From: Streptomyces cylindrosporus
Lineage (GTDB): Bacteria > Actinomycetota > Actinomycetes > Streptomycetales > Streptomycetaceae
Reading direction: 5' to 3'
Assembly: GCF_022698165.1 (NCBI RefSeq)
Contig: NZ_JALDAY010000001.1
Location: 62,001-126,000, forward strand
DNA: 64,000 bases
The notes under the pieces are model-generated. The model was not told the origin of the DNA. It was given only the letters and a program-made list of their open reading frames with translations, and ran no database searches. Position 1 is the stretch's first letter. Each line of letters begins with the position of its first letter. Of the stretch, positions 40,358 to 52,192 are shown piece by piece. The position numbers and the translations under genes were made by a program.

Positions 40358-42955
40358 CTACTGCTGTGCGTCCGCCGCCTGCGCCCTCAGCGCGCGCTCC
40401 ACGCCCGAGCGGGACTCCGAGACCAGGCGGCGCAGGGCCGCGCCCGGCTCGTTCTCGGCCAGCCAGGCGTCCGTCTTGTCGAGGACCTCCTGGGAGACCT
40501 GGATCGACGGGTAGAGGCCGACGGCGATCTGCTGGGCCATCTCGTGCGAGCGGGAGTCCCAGATGCCCTTGACCGCCTCGAAGTACTTGTCCGTGTACGG
40601 CGCCAGCAGCTCGCGCTGGTCGGTCTGGACGAAGCCGCCGATGACCGCCTCCTGGAGGGCGTTCGGGAGCTTGTCGGACTCCACGACCGAGGCCCAGGCC
40701 TCCGCCTTCGCCTCCGCGGTCGGGCGGGCGGCACGGGCGCCGGCCGCGTGCCGCTCACCCGCGGCCGTCTTGTCCCGCTCGTACTCGCCCGCGATCTCCG
40801 CCTCGTCGAAGCGGCCCACAGCGGCCAGCCGCAGGACGAACGCCCAGCGCAGCTCGGTGTCGACGGCCAGGCCCTCGACCGTCTGCGAACCGTCCAACAG
40901 GGCCTCCAGGAGGTCCAGTTGCTCCGGCGTACGGGCGGTCGCCGCGAACGCCCGCGCCCACGCCAGCTGGTGGTCGCTGCCGGGCTCGGCGGAGCGCAGG
41001 TGCGCGAGCGTCGCGTCGGTCCAGCGGGTCAGCAGGGCCTCCAGGGCGGCCGGGTCGGCGTACAGGTCGATGGCGAGCTTGACCTGGCGGTGCAGCGACT
41101 GCACGACACCGATGTCGGACTCCTTGCCGATGCCCGACAGGACGAGGGAGAGGTAGTCGCGGGTGGCGAGTTCGGCGTCCCGGGTCATGTCCCAGGCCGA
41201 GGCCCAGCACAGGGCGCGGGGGAGCGAGGACTCGAAGTCGCCGAGGTGTTCGGTGACGAACGCGAGGGACTGCTCGTCCAGGCGGACCTTGGCGTACGAC
41301 AGGTCGTCGTCGTTGAGGAGCACGACCGCCGGACGGCGCTTGCCCACCAGCTGCGGTACGGCGGTGAGTTCACCGTCGACGTCCAGCTCGACGCGCTCGT
41401 CGCGGACCAACTTGCCGCTGTCCTCGTCGAGTTCGTACAGGCCGACCGCGATGCGGTGGGGGCGGAGCGTCCCACGCGGCGGAGCCGCATCATCGGATAC
41501 AGCGCCCTTCGCGCCCGCCGGGAGCGCCGGGGCCTCCTGGCGGATGGCGAAGGAGGTGATGACGCCGTCCGCGTCCGTCTCGATCTCCGGGCGCAGGATG
41601 TTGATGCCGGCGGTCTGGAGCCACTTCTGCGACCAGTTCCCCAGGTCGCGCCCGGAGGTCTCCTCCAGCGCGCCCAGCAGGTCGGACAGGCGGGTGTTGC
41701 CGAACGCGTGGCGCTTGAAGTAGGCCTGCACGCCCGCGAAGAACTCGTCCATGCCGACGTACGCCACGAGCTGCTTGAGGACGCTCGCGCCCTTGGCGTA
41801 CGTGATGCCGTCGAAGTTGACCAGGACGTCGTCGAGGTCGTTGATCTCGGCCATGATCGGGTGGGTGGAGGGCAGTTGGTCCTGCCGGTAGGCCCACGTC
41901 TTCATGGAGTTGGCGAACGTCGTCCAGGAGTGCGGCCAGCGCGACTCGGGGTAGTAGGCCTGGCAGGCGATCGACGTGTAGGTGGCGAACGACTCGTTCA
42001 GCCACAGGTCGTTCCACCACTCCATGGTGACCAGGTCGCCGAACCACATGTGCGCCAGCTCGTGCAGGATGGTCTCCGCGCGCACCTCGTACGCGGCGTC
42101 GGTCACCTTGGACCGGAAGACGTACTGGTCGCGGATGGTCACCGCGCCCGCGTTCTCCATCGCGCCCGCGTTGAACTCCGGCACGAACAGCTGGTCGTAC
42201 TTCTTGAACGGGTACGCGTAGTCGAACTTCTCCTGGAACCACTCGAAGCCCTGCCGGGTGACCTCGAAGATCGCGTCCGAGTCGAGGAACTCGGCGAGCG
42301 AGGGCCGGCAGTAGATGCCCAGCGGCACGGACTGCCCGTCCTTCTCGTACACGCTGTGCACGCTGTGGTACGGGCCGACGATCAGCGCCGTGATGTACGA
42401 CGAGATCCTCGGCGTCGGCTCGAAGACCCAGACGTCGTCCTTGGGCTCCGGCGTCGGCGAGTTGGAGATGACGGTCCAGCCGCTCGGCGCCTTCACGGTG
42501 AACTGGAAGGTGGCCTTGAGGTCCGGCTGCTCGAAGGACGCGAACACACGGCGGGCGTCCGGGACCTCGAACTGGGTGTAGAGATAGGCCTGTTGGTCGA
42601 CGGGGTCGACGAAGCGGTGCAGTCCCTCACCGGTGTTGGTGTACGCGCAGTCGGCGACGACCCGCAGGATGTTGCGGCCCTCCAGCAGGCCCGGCAGCGC
42701 GATCCGCGAGTCCTTGAAGACCTCGGCCGGGTCGAGCGGGTCACCGTTGAGGGTCACCTCGTGGACCGTGGGGGCGACCAGGTCGATGAAGGACTCGACG
42801 CCGGTCTCCGTGACGTCGAAGCGCACCGTGGTCACGGACCGGTAGGTACCGCCCTCCTGCGCGCCGGAGAGGTCGAGATCGATCTCGTACGAGTCAACGG
42901 TGAGCAGCTTCGCCCGCTGCTGCGCCTCTTCGCGAGTCAGGTTTGTGCCAGGCAC
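40358..42955 (-). CDS. pepN: Aminopeptidase N (M1 family)
   Basis: An 865-residue zinc aminopeptidase that removes N-terminal residues from peptides in the cytoplasm. The substrate N-terminus motif GAMEN is at about 264-268, and the zinc site HELAH is at 298-302 with the third ligand Glu321 (LWLNESFATY). The C-terminal half is the ERAP1-like helical domain. No signal peptide, as is typical of the actinobacterial enzyme. The length matches Streptomyces PepN. It is monocistronic, with a terminator after it. Confidence 0.96.
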   Translation of the reverse strand: MPGTNLTREEAQQRAKLLTVDSYEIDLDLSGAQEGGTYRSVTTVRFDVTETGVESFIDLVAPTVHEVTLNGDPLDPAEVFKDSRIALPGLLEGRNILRVVADCAYTNTGEGLHRFVDPVDQQAYLYTQFEVPDARRVFASFEQPDLKATFQFTVKAPSGWTVISNSPTPEPKDDVWVFEPTPRISSYITALIVGPYHSVHSVYEKDGQSVPLGIYCRPSLAEFLDSDAIFEVTRQGFEWFQEKFDYAYPFKKYDQLFVPEFNAGAMENAGAVTIRDQYVFRSKVTDAAYEVRAETILHELAHMWFGDLVTMEWWNDLWLNESFATYTSIACQAYYPESRWPHSWTTFANSMKTWAYRQDQLPSTHPIMAEINDLDDVLVNFDGITYAKGASVLKQLVAYVGMDEFFAGVQAYFKRHAFGNTRLSDLLGALEETSGRDLGNWSQKWLQTAGINILRPEIETDADGVITSFAIRQEAPALPAGAKGAVSDDAAPPRGTLRPHRIAVGLYELDEDSGKLVRDERVELDVDGELTAVPQLVGKRRPAVVLLNDDDLSYAKVRLDEQSLAFVTEHLGDFESSLPRALCWASAWDMTRDAELATRDYLSLVLSGIGKESDIGVVQSLHRQVKLAIDLYADPAALEALLTRWTDATLAHLRSAEPGSDHQLAWARAFAATARTPEQLDLLEALLDGSQTVEGLAVDTELRWAFVLRLAAVGRFDEAEIAGEYERDKTAAGERHAAGARAARPTAEAKAEAWASVVESDKLPNALQEAVIGGFVQTDQRELLAPYTDKYFEAVKGIWDSRSHEMAQQIAVGLYPSIQVSQEVLDKTDAWLAENEPGAALRRLVSESRSGVERALRAQAADAQQ

Positions 42956-43113
42956 GCGGTCATCTCCTCGTTATGGGTGGGTTCGGCCATCCTTCCACGT
43001 GACCGTGGGGAGGGCGACGAGGGTTTTCCCGATGGATCACCGATCGGCGCCGCCGCAGCGCCATGTCCGATTCCCGCCGGTCATCCGGGCCCGCACGGGC
43101 CAGCCTGGAACAC

Positions 43114-45339
<2,226 letters not shown>

Positions 45340-45340
45340 G

Positions 45341-46111
45341 ATGACCGCCGGACACGAGACCCACGGGGAGTACGACGGCCCCGACGCGCTGATGGCCGCG
45401 ATCACGGGGGAGCCGCTGCCGGACGGCGCCGGCGCGGAGCTGCGCGCCGAGCACCGCGCCGCCGAGGCCGACGTGGCGCTGCTGCGGGAACAGCTCGGCA
45501 TGATCGGGGACGCGCTGGCCGAGGAGCAGGCGCTGGAGGCGACGGCGCCGGTACGGCGGCCACGCGCCCGGCGTCCGCGGCGGACGGCTCCCCGGGCGCC
45601 CCGCAACCGGCGTGCCGTGCGCCGCTTCGCCCTCGCGGGCCTCGCCGTCGCCGCCGTCGGGGGAGTGTTCTCCGGGATGATCTGGCTGGTCGGACAGGCC
45701 GGAGGGGGCGCCGACGACGCCGGCGCGAGCAGCGCGGAGGCGGGCGGCAAGGCGGCGGACTCCGCGGCGGGCTCCCCCTTCTCCAGCCCCGGCTACCTCG
45801 CCTGCACCCGGCTGGTCGCGGAGGGGGACGTGACGGCCGTACAGCGGGTCGCGGGAGAGGCCGGCCAGGAGCGGATCACCCTGCACGTGACCCGCTCGTA
45901 CACACCGGAGAGGACGAAGCCGCAGCTCACCCTGACCGTCGACGAGGAGGCGCTGTCCGCGCCCCTGCGCAAGGGCGACCACGTCCTGGTCGCCGTACCG
46001 CGCCACGCCTCCACCCCGGACTACGTTCTCACCGGCGAGAAGGCCATAGCCCGCGAACGGGCCGCGCTGGCACGGGCGTTGCCGGAGGCGTCCGCCGTGC
46101 CGTGCGAATGA
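45341..46111 (+). CDS. Putative membrane anti-sigma factor or sigma-linked membrane protein
   Basis: A 256-residue protein with a cytoplasmic N-terminus of about 95 residues (helical, then an Arg/Pro-rich stretch), one transmembrane helix at about 97-117 (LAGLAVAAVGGVFSGMIWLV) and an extracytoplasmic domain. It lacks the HxxxCxxC zinc motif of ZAS anti-sigma factors. It starts one base after the stop of the sigma-factor gene, a coupling that suggests it restrains that factor. Function inferred from context. Confidence 0.75.
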   Translation: MTAGHETHGEYDGPDALMAAITGEPLPDGAGAELRAEHRAAEADVALLREQLGMIGDALAEEQALEATAPVRRPRARRPRRTAPRAPRNRRAVRRFALAGLAVAAVGGVFSGMIWLVGQAGGGADDAGASSAEAGGKAADSAAGSPFSSPGYLACTRLVAEGDVTAVQRVAGEAGQERITLHVTRSYTPERTKPQLTLTVDEEALSAPLRKGDHVLVAVPRHASTPDYVLTGEKAIARERAALARALPEASAVPCE

Positions 46112-46114
46112 GAA

Positions 46115-46143
46115 AGGGCGGGCGCCCGGTGGACGCCCGCCCT
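46115..46143. terminator. Hairpin between the membrane protein gene and the subtilase gene
   Basis: A 9-bp GC stem (GGGCGGGCG with CGCCCGCCC, plus an A-T pair) with a nine-base loop, four bases after one stop codon and 20 bases from the convergent stop. Probably bidirectional. Confidence 0.8.
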
Positions 46144-46163
46144 CATCGCCGTACCACCATCTA

Positions 46164-49100
46164 CTACGGCGTGACCTTCTCGATCTTCACGCTGCCCAGG
46201 CCCGCGACCGTGCCGTTCGCGTTGACCAGCTGGACCTGGCCGAAGAACTCACGGCCCTCCGGAGCGGCCGCCGCGGCGGTGACGTTCGCGGAGACGGTCG
46301 CCGAGGCGCCCGTGCCGAGCTTCACCGGGGTCGACTCGTCGACCGTGACGGTGCCCAGGGCGGCGGAGAAGAACACGTCCTGGTAGTCGTACGCGGTCGA
46401 GCCGGCCGGGACGGAGTAGCCCGCGACCTCGATGGTGTACGTACCGGCGGCCGGCGAGGCGATGGAGACCGCCTCCTCCGAGTCGCCGTCGGCGGAGGAG
46501 CCGACGACCGTGCCGGCGGCGTTCTTCACCGTCAGGTCGAGGTCGGCGGAGGTGTCCGAGACGTTGCCGATGGCGACGTCCAGGGACTTGGCGCCCGCGG
46601 GCACCTCGACCGTGGTGACCTGGGTCTCGCCCTCCTTGATGGTCGGACGGGCCGACTTGGCGGAGCCCAGCGGGCCGCCCGCGAGCTTGCCGTCGATCGC
46701 GGCGAGCTTGTTCGTCACCTTCCAGGAGACGGCGGCCGGGGTGCCGACCTTGGCCTCCGGGACGGTCACGGTCTCCGGGTCGAAGGCCGCGCCGTAGACG
46801 GCGACGTTCAGCTTGTACGGGTTGTCGAGCAGCGGCGAGGTCCGGCGCGACTCGACCTCGATCTCCCAGACACCGGCCTGCGGGTCCGCGTACGAACGCA
46901 CGTCGGGGCGGCAGCCGTTGCCGTCGAGGTAGTTCGGGTAGCAGTACGGAGTGCCGGAGTTGTCGACCGGGACGCCGTACGGGTGGATCGCGATGAACCG
47001 GGTCTGGCTCTTGTCCTTGAGCCCGCTGATCGCGACTTCCAGGGACTTGGCGCCCTCCGGCACGGTCACGAAGTACGACTGCGTGCTGTTGCGCTGCACG
47101 GAGTTGGACGCGGACCAGGTGTAGTTCACCGGCGCCGAGACCACGACGGTGGTGAGGATCTGCTTGTCGACGCCCTCGGTGCTCGGGTCGTCGACGTCGA
47201 GGATCGCGCTCTTGATGCCCGCGGACCTCGGGTTCGCCTGCACCTTGACGGTGACCGGCTGGTTCAGCGGCAGCTTCACCCAGCCCTTGCCGGCGATCCG
47301 GAAGGTGTCACCGGCGTTGTTCTCGATGCTCAGCTCGTGCCAGACGGCCTTCTCGGAGCCGGAGGTCCGGGTGATCGTGACGTCGTACGTCTTCTTGTCA
47401 CCGGCCTTGAGACCGCCCTCGCGGTCGTACAGGCCCGTGCCGAAGCCCGGCGTCTTCAGCGCGTAGTCGATCGCGGTGTCGACCGGCGCCTTCACGGCGT
47501 AGTTGTTGAGCACAGCGTCGTGCGCGGTCGCGCCGTCCCGGATCGAGTCCCAGGCGTCGACGATGTCGATGAGGCCCGCGCCCTCCTCGTACGCCTGAAC
47601 ACCCTTGATGTGCTTGGCAGTTGAGGTGAGGGCCGTGCGCAGGGTGGCGGGCGTCAGCTCGATGTGCTTCTGCTTGGCGGCGGAGAGCAGCAGCGCGCTC
47701 GCGCCCGCGGCCTGCGGGGACGCCATCGAGGTGCCCTGGAGCATCGAGTAGCCGGCCGGCAGCGAGTAGCCCGCCTCGGCGACCGGGGAGCCCGGCAGCC
47801 AGGTCTGGGTGGTGTTGATCGCGGCGCCCGGCGCGGACAGGGTCGGCGTGAAGCCGCCGTCCTCACGCGGACCGCGCGAGGAGAAGGGCATCATCTGGTA
47901 CGACCTGGTCACCTGGGAGCCGTAGTTGGCGGCCCAGGTCTGCTTGGAGATGGTGGCGCCGACCGAGATGACCTTGTCGGCCAGGCCGGGGTCGCCGATG
48001 GTGTTCGCGCCCGGGCCGGAGTTGCCCGCGGAGATCACCAGCTGCACGCCGTAGGTGTCGATGAGGCGCGTGTACAGCTCCGCACGGGCGTTGTTGCCGT
48101 CGTTGAGCGCCGGCAGACCGCCGATCGACATGTTGACGATGTCGACCCCGCGGTTGACGACCAGGTCGATCATGCCCTCGGTGAGCGCGACGTTGGTGCA
48201 GCCGCCGGTCCAGGTGCAGGCGCGCGAGGAGACGATCTTCGCGCCCGGAGCGGCGCCGTTCATCTTGCCGCCGAACAGGCCGTTGGCGGAGGTGATGCCG
48301 GCGACGTGCGTGCCGTGCTCGGACTCGATGACACCGATGTTGACGAAGTCCCGCTTCTGGCCGACCCAGTCGCCGCCGTACGGGTCCATCGGCACGTCCT
48401 TGCGGATCTGCACGACGAACGGCTGGCGCTCCACGACGTCGGTGGACGGGTCGTCGGTGCCGAAGTAGCCGACCTGGTAACCGTCCTTGTACGGCTTCAT
48501 CGGCGTGTCGTCGGAGAAGTCGTAGTTGTTGTTCAGGTCGACGGTGACGGTCCCGGCGGCGGCGTCGTACAGCACGCCCCACTTGTCGGTCGTGTCGCCG
48601 TCCCGGTTGGCGTCGCCCTTCGCGTCGCCGCCCGTGGTGGCGGACTCGCTGAAGGTGCTGACCTGGTACGACCCGGCGGGCGCCGTCCAGGTCTTTCCGC
48701 CGTAGGTGAAGGTCGGACCGGAGACGCTCGTGACCATCGGCCGCCAGGTGGCGTCGCCGTCGAGGATCGGGTCGGTCGACGTCACCCAGTCGACGATCTT
48801 CCGCTCGCCGGTGGTGGTCTTCTGCAGGGCCGGGTGCCCCAGGTCCACGCCGGAGTCGAGGATGCCGATGGTGACACCGCGGCCGTCCGCCTTCGGGTGG
48901 TCCTCGACGAAGTCGACGGCGCCCGTCTCGAAGGACGGGTTGTACGGGTTCGCGGCGGGCGTCTTCTTGCCGGGAGCCGGGTAAGTGGGGCTCGCCGAGG
49001 CCGACTTGGCGGTGCTCGCGGCGCTCGGGTCGTCCAGCGGTATCTCCTCGCGCAGGTCGATGCCGTGCACGGAGGAGAGCTTCGCGGCGGCCGCGATGGC

Positions 49101-49460
49101 CGAGTCCGCCTTCGAGGTCGGGACGGTGGCACGGACGTAACCGACCTTGTCGTACGTCCGGCCGACCGAGCCGCCCTTGACCGCGTCCAGCTTTTCGGCG
49201 ACCTGCTCGGTCTGCCCGGGAGCGGTGGCGATCATCATCGTGACGTTCTTGTCGCCGGCGGCCTTGGCCTCGGCGAGCAGGTCGGCGTCGTCGGAACCGA
49301 GCTTGTCCTGTGCGGACTTGACGGCGCCGTCGGTCGGGGCGGTGGTGGACGGGTCGTCGGCGGAGAAGGCCATGGGTATCGGCCCGGCCGCGGAGAGCGC
49401 GGCGACGAGACCGGCGGCCACGGCTATTCGGGCCACGCGTCTCTGGGGGGTGAGGGTCAT
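46164..49460 (-). CDS. Secreted subtilisin-like serine protease (S8), 1098 residues
   Basis: A large exported S8 protease. A Sec signal (VARIAVAAGLVAALSAAGPI) is followed by an inhibitor-like propeptide to about residue 170. The catalytic triad is complete: Asp202 (GILDSGVDLGHP), His382 (SEHGTHVAGI) and Ser578 (LQGTSMASPQAAG). The unusually long Asp-His interval holds an insert with Asp-rich segments that could bind calcium (GDANRDGDTTDKW, LNNNYDFSDD). After Ser578 the C-terminal 500 residues are beta-rich modules, including PPC-like domains (DLDLTVKNAAGTVVGSS). The second of two close ATGs, 49460, has an AAGGG site. It would digest extracellular protein; C-terminal modules may bind substrate or surface. 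Confidence 0.95.
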   Translation of the reverse strand: MTLTPQRRVARIAVAAGLVAALSAAGPIPMAFSADDPSTTAPTDGAVKSAQDKLGSDDADLLAEAKAAGDKNVTMMIATAPGQTEQVAEKLDAVKGGSVGRTYDKVGYVRATVPTSKADSAIAAAAKLSSVHGIDLREEIPLDDPSAASTAKSASASPTYPAPGKKTPAANPYNPSFETGAVDFVEDHPKADGRGVTIGILDSGVDLGHPALQKTTTGERKIVDWVTSTDPILDGDATWRPMVTSVSGPTFTYGGKTWTAPAGSYQVSTFSESATTGGDAKGDANRDGDTTDKWGVLYDAAAGTVTVDLNNNYDFSDDTPMKPYKDGYQVGYFGTDDPSTDVVERQPFVVQIRKDVPMDPYGGDWVGQKRDFVNIGVIESEHGTHVAGITSANGLFGGKMNGAAPGAKIVSSRACTWTGGCTNVALTEGMIDLVVNRGVDIVNMSIGGLPALNDGNNARAELYTRLIDTYGVQLVISAGNSGPGANTIGDPGLADKVISVGATISKQTWAANYGSQVTRSYQMMPFSSRGPREDGGFTPTLSAPGAAINTTQTWLPGSPVAEAGYSLPAGYSMLQGTSMASPQAAGASALLLSAAKQKHIELTPATLRTALTSTAKHIKGVQAYEEGAGLIDIVDAWDSIRDGATAHDAVLNNYAVKAPVDTAIDYALKTPGFGTGLYDREGGLKAGDKKTYDVTITRTSGSEKAVWHELSIENNAGDTFRIAGKGWVKLPLNQPVTVKVQANPRSAGIKSAILDVDDPSTEGVDKQILTTVVVSAPVNYTWSASNSVQRNSTQSYFVTVPEGAKSLEVAISGLKDKSQTRFIAIHPYGVPVDNSGTPYCYPNYLDGNGCRPDVRSYADPQAGVWEIEVESRRTSPLLDNPYKLNVAVYGAAFDPETVTVPEAKVGTPAAVSWKVTNKLAAIDGKLAGGPLGSAKSARPTIKEGETQVTTVEVPAGAKSLDVAIGNVSDTSADLDLTVKNAAGTVVGSSADGDSEEAVSIASPAAGTYTIEVAGYSVPAGSTAYDYQDVFFSAALGTVTVDESTPVKLGTGASATVSANVTAAAAAPEGREFFGQVQLVNANGTVAGLGSVKIEKVTP

Positions 49461-49634
49461 CGGCATCCCTTGTAGGTAAAGGAACGTGCGTGAACGACCG
49501 CACAGCTTTACGCAAGGGACAGTTGTTTGGGAAGTGTTGACCGAATCGAGATGGATGTATGGGGAAAACCCCCGGTGCTCTTTGGTGTTATCAGGCGCGA
49601 AATCCGGCAAATCACCCGTCAGTTGCGGGCTGGT

Positions 49635-50162
49635 TCACGCATCTTTCGAGCGCGCGTAATGCCGGGACGCCTTGGCCCGGTTCCCGCAGGCTGCCATGGA
49701 GCACCAGCGGCGGGTGCCGTTCCGTGAGGTGTCGAAGAAGTGCAGGATGCAGGACTCGTGGGCGCAGCCGCGGATGCGGTCCGGGGCGATGGTGAGCAGC
49801 TCCAGATAACTGCGTGCGGCGAGCCAGGCGGGCCCCCACGAGGGGTCCCCGAACTCGGGCAGCTCCCCGGGCCCGTCGACGGTGAGCGTGGCCCGGATCC
49901 GGCCATGCCCGAGCACGGCGTCGACGGCGGCCACGTCCTCCCCGTCCACCGCTTTCCTCAGCGCGTCGCGCGCCTGGAGGACGTGCCCCAGGGTCTCCTC
50001 GTCGGCGGTGTGGTCCAGCCCGTTGGCATCGAGCCACACGGCCAGCCCGTCGACGTCACGGAGCAGGTCCTGCACGACCCCCTCCTTCATCCACCGCGTG
50101 TTGAGCAGATCGAGCGCGAGCGGCTCACCGGTGAGGGGGCGCGGGTCGGGGGCGGCGGTCAT
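49635..50162 (-). CDS. CGNR zinc-finger regulator (ABATE/DUF1470 domain)
   Basis: A 175-residue protein. The N-terminal ABATE-type domain begins GEPLALDLLNTRWMKEGVV. The C-terminus is the CGNR zinc finger: RGCAHESCILHFFDTSRNGT, then WCSMAACGNRAKASRHYA, with four Cys residues and the CGNR signature. Members are stress-linked transcription regulators. It is divergent from the VOC/flavin-barrel/NUDIX run, and direct repeats with a promoter lie between them, so it probably represses that run and itself. Confidence 0.9.
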   Translation of the reverse strand: MTAAPDPRPLTGEPLALDLLNTRWMKEGVVQDLLRDVDGLAVWLDANGLDHTADEETLGHVLQARDALRKAVDGEDVAAVDAVLGHGRIRATLTVDGPGELPEFGDPSWGPAWLAARSYLELLTIAPDRIRGCAHESCILHFFDTSRNGTRRWCSMAACGNRAKASRHYARSKDA

Positions 50163-50178
50163 GGGGATCTCCTTCCGG

Positions 50179-50234
50179 CTAACCGCTAAAGGTTACGTGA
50201 CCGGTTGACATTCCCGAATTCTAACCGCTAACAT
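50179..50234 (+). promoter_or_regulatory. Direct-repeat operator with sigma-70-type promoter
   Basis: CTAACCGCTAA occurs at 50179-50189 and again exactly at 50221-50231. Between and over the second copy lies TTGACA (50205-50210), an 18-bp spacer and TAACAT (50229-50234), a good housekeeping promoter for the plus-strand VOC gene. A protein bound to the second repeat would cover the -10 box. The likely ligand is the divergent CGNR regulator. Confidence 0.65.
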
Positions 50235-50281
50235 CAGAGTCAAGGGTTATAGATGTCGTCGATCCGGCAGAGGGGATCCCC

Positions 50282-50725
50282 ATGACCTTGCGCACCGGCC
50301 ACACAGGCCTGAACGTCACCGACCTCGACCGTTCGCTCGCCTTCTACCGGGACGTCCTGGGCTTCGTGCTCGTGGGCGAGGGCAAGGAGGAGGACCGGCG
50401 GTACGCGTTCCTGGGCGACGGCGAGCGACTCGTCCTCACGCTGTGGCAGCAGGCGAGCGGCGGATACGACGGGGCCCGCGCCGGCCTGCACCACCTGGCC
50501 CTGGAGGCGGACTCCATTGACCGGGTCCGTCAGTACGAGGAGGCGCTGCGGGCGTACGGCGCCGACTTCGCGTACGAGGGAGTGGTGGCCCACCGCGAGG
50601 GCGCGGCCTCGGGCGGCATCTTCTTCCACGACCCCGACGGGACGCGGTTGGAGATCTCGGTGCCGAGCGGCGCGAAGGGAGCGCCCGTGCCGAACGAATC
50701 CGCCCCCACCTGCGGTTTCTTCTAG
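50282..50725 (+). CDS. VOC (glyoxalase/bleomycin resistance) superfamily protein
   Basis: A 147-residue metal-binding VOC-fold protein: GHTGLNVTDLDRSLAFYRDV (first ligand His), LHHLALEADS and FFHDPDGTRLEISVP (last ligand Glu). It may be a lyase, dioxygenase or drug-binding protein; the sequence does not say which. It has a GAGGGGAT site before the ATG. Its stop is two bases before the next ATG, so it is co-transcribed with the flavin-barrel gene. Confidence 0.88.
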   Translation: MTLRTGHTGLNVTDLDRSLAFYRDVLGFVLVGEGKEEDRRYAFLGDGERLVLTLWQQASGGYDGARAGLHHLALEADSIDRVRQYEEALRAYGADFAYEGVVAHREGAASGGIFFHDPDGTRLEISVPSGAKGAPVPNESAPTCGFF

Positions 50726-50727
50726 CC

Positions 50728-51615
50728 ATGCCCGTCTATCACGAGGGCTCCCGCGCGCTCCAGGACCGGGTGGGCGTGCGCGAGACGGCCGACCACGTCG
50801 GCAGGGCGATAGGAGACGGGATCAAGCCGGTCGCGGCGGCCTTCCTGGAACTCCAGCCACTGCTAGTACTGGGCGCGGCGGACCCCGAGACGGCCAGGGT
50901 GTGGGCGTCACCGGTGACCGGCGCACCCGGCTTCGCACGGGCGACGACCCCGCACCAGATGTCGGTGACGGGCAGAGTGCGGCCGGGGGACCCGTTGGCG
51001 CCGGCGCTGGCAACGGAGGGCGTACGGATCGGCACGATCGCCCTGGACCCCCGCACCCGCCGCCGCATGCGCCTGAACGGCAGACTCCGGCCGACGCCGA
51101 GGGGACTGGCGATCTCGGCGGACCGGGTCTTCTCCAACTGCCCGAAGTACATCCAGCGGAGACAGTCGTACGAGGTGGTGGCGGACCGGGGCGCGAAGGA
51201 CCCGCGCCGCGGCACCGAACTGACCGCACACCAGAGGCGGTTCATCGCATCGGCCGACACCTTCTTCATCGCGACGGTGCACGAGGAAGGCGCGGACGTC
51301 AGCCACAGGGGCGGCAACCCGGGCTTCGTGCGAGTCGATTCACCCCGCGCCCTGAGCTGGCGCGACTACCCGGGCAACTCCATGTTCCTGACGCTCGGCA
51401 ACATCCGCTCCGACTCCCGCGCGGGCCTGCTGTTCCTGGACTGGACGACGGGTACGACGCTCCAGCTGACCGGCGAGGCGAGGACGCTGTTCGGCGCGGA
51501 CGGCGCACGAAGGGTGCGCTTCGAGCTGACGGAGGCGACGGAGACACCCTCGGCGCTCCCACTGCGCTGGTCGGAGCCGGAATACTCGCCTGCCAATCCG
51601 GTCCCGGCGGACTAA
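50728..51615 (+). CDS. Pyridoxamine 5'-phosphate oxidase-like (flavin split-barrel) protein
   Basis: A 295-residue protein whose C-terminal half is the FMN-binding split barrel: DTFFIATVHEEGADVSHRGG, NPGFVRVDS, LGNIRSDSRAGLLFLDWTTG. The N-terminal half (DRVGVRETADHVGRAIGDGI) is the extra domain of the large actinobacterial members. Such proteins reduce or oxidise small molecules with FMN or F420. It follows the VOC gene by two bases and ends nine bases before the NUDIX start. Confidence 0.85.
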   Translation: MPVYHEGSRALQDRVGVRETADHVGRAIGDGIKPVAAAFLELQPLLVLGAADPETARVWASPVTGAPGFARATTPHQMSVTGRVRPGDPLAPALATEGVRIGTIALDPRTRRRMRLNGRLRPTPRGLAISADRVFSNCPKYIQRRQSYEVVADRGAKDPRRGTELTAHQRRFIASADTFFIATVHEEGADVSHRGGNPGFVRVDSPRALSWRDYPGNSMFLTLGNIRSDSRAGLLFLDWTTGTTLQLTGEARTLFGADGARRVRFELTEATETPSALPLRWSEPEYSPANPVPAD

Positions 51616-51624
51616 CGTCCGCGT

Positions 51625-52092
51625 GTGCGAAGGAAATTGAGGGTGGCGGCCTACGCCGTATGCGTCCGCGACGACCAACTCCTGCTCGCCCGCGGGATCG
51701 ACGACGACGGGAAGCCGGAGTGGACCCTGCCGGGTGGCGGCATGGAACACGGTGAGGACCCGTACGACACCGTGCTGAGGGAGGTGGAGGAGGAGACGGG
51801 CTACGACGTCGAGATCACCGGCCTGCTGGGCGTGCACTCGTTCCGCCTCACCACCCACCACCGCTTCGGCCGCGAGGTCGACCGCCACGCGCTGAGGCTC
51901 GTCTACGAGGCCCGGGTGACAGGCGGCGAACTCCGCCCCGAGGTGGGCGGCTCCACGGACCTGGCGGCATGGCATCCGCTGGGGGAGGTGGCGGGGCTGA
52001 ACCGGGTGGGGCTGGTCGACGTGGGGCTGGCGCTGTGGCGGGAGCGTCCCGTCACGGGCCACTTGGAGCCCTCCCCCTACCCGGGAAGATGA
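51625..52092 (+). CDS. NUDIX hydrolase
   Basis: A 155-residue hydrolase of nucleoside-diphosphate-linked compounds. The NUDIX box is complete: GGGMEHGEDPYDTVLREVEE followed by ETGYDV. The substrate is not evident. The start is GTG 51625; it lacks a ribosome site, and TAACGT lies six bases upstream, so besides read-through from the flavin-barrel gene it may have its own leaderless message. Confidence 0.92.
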   Translation: MRRKLRVAAYAVCVRDDQLLLARGIDDDGKPEWTLPGGGMEHGEDPYDTVLREVEEETGYDVEITGLLGVHSFRLTTHHRFGREVDRHALRLVYEARVTGGELRPEVGGSTDLAAWHPLGEVAGLNRVGLVDVGLALWRERPVTGHLEPSPYPGR

Positions 52093-52192
52093 ACACTCCG
52101 TAACCGCCCCCCGTCCGCCCGAAGCACGCTCAAGGGCGCACAGGGGGCTCCTAGATCCACGTACGGTGATCGGCGCTGCGCGTTGCCGTCTC

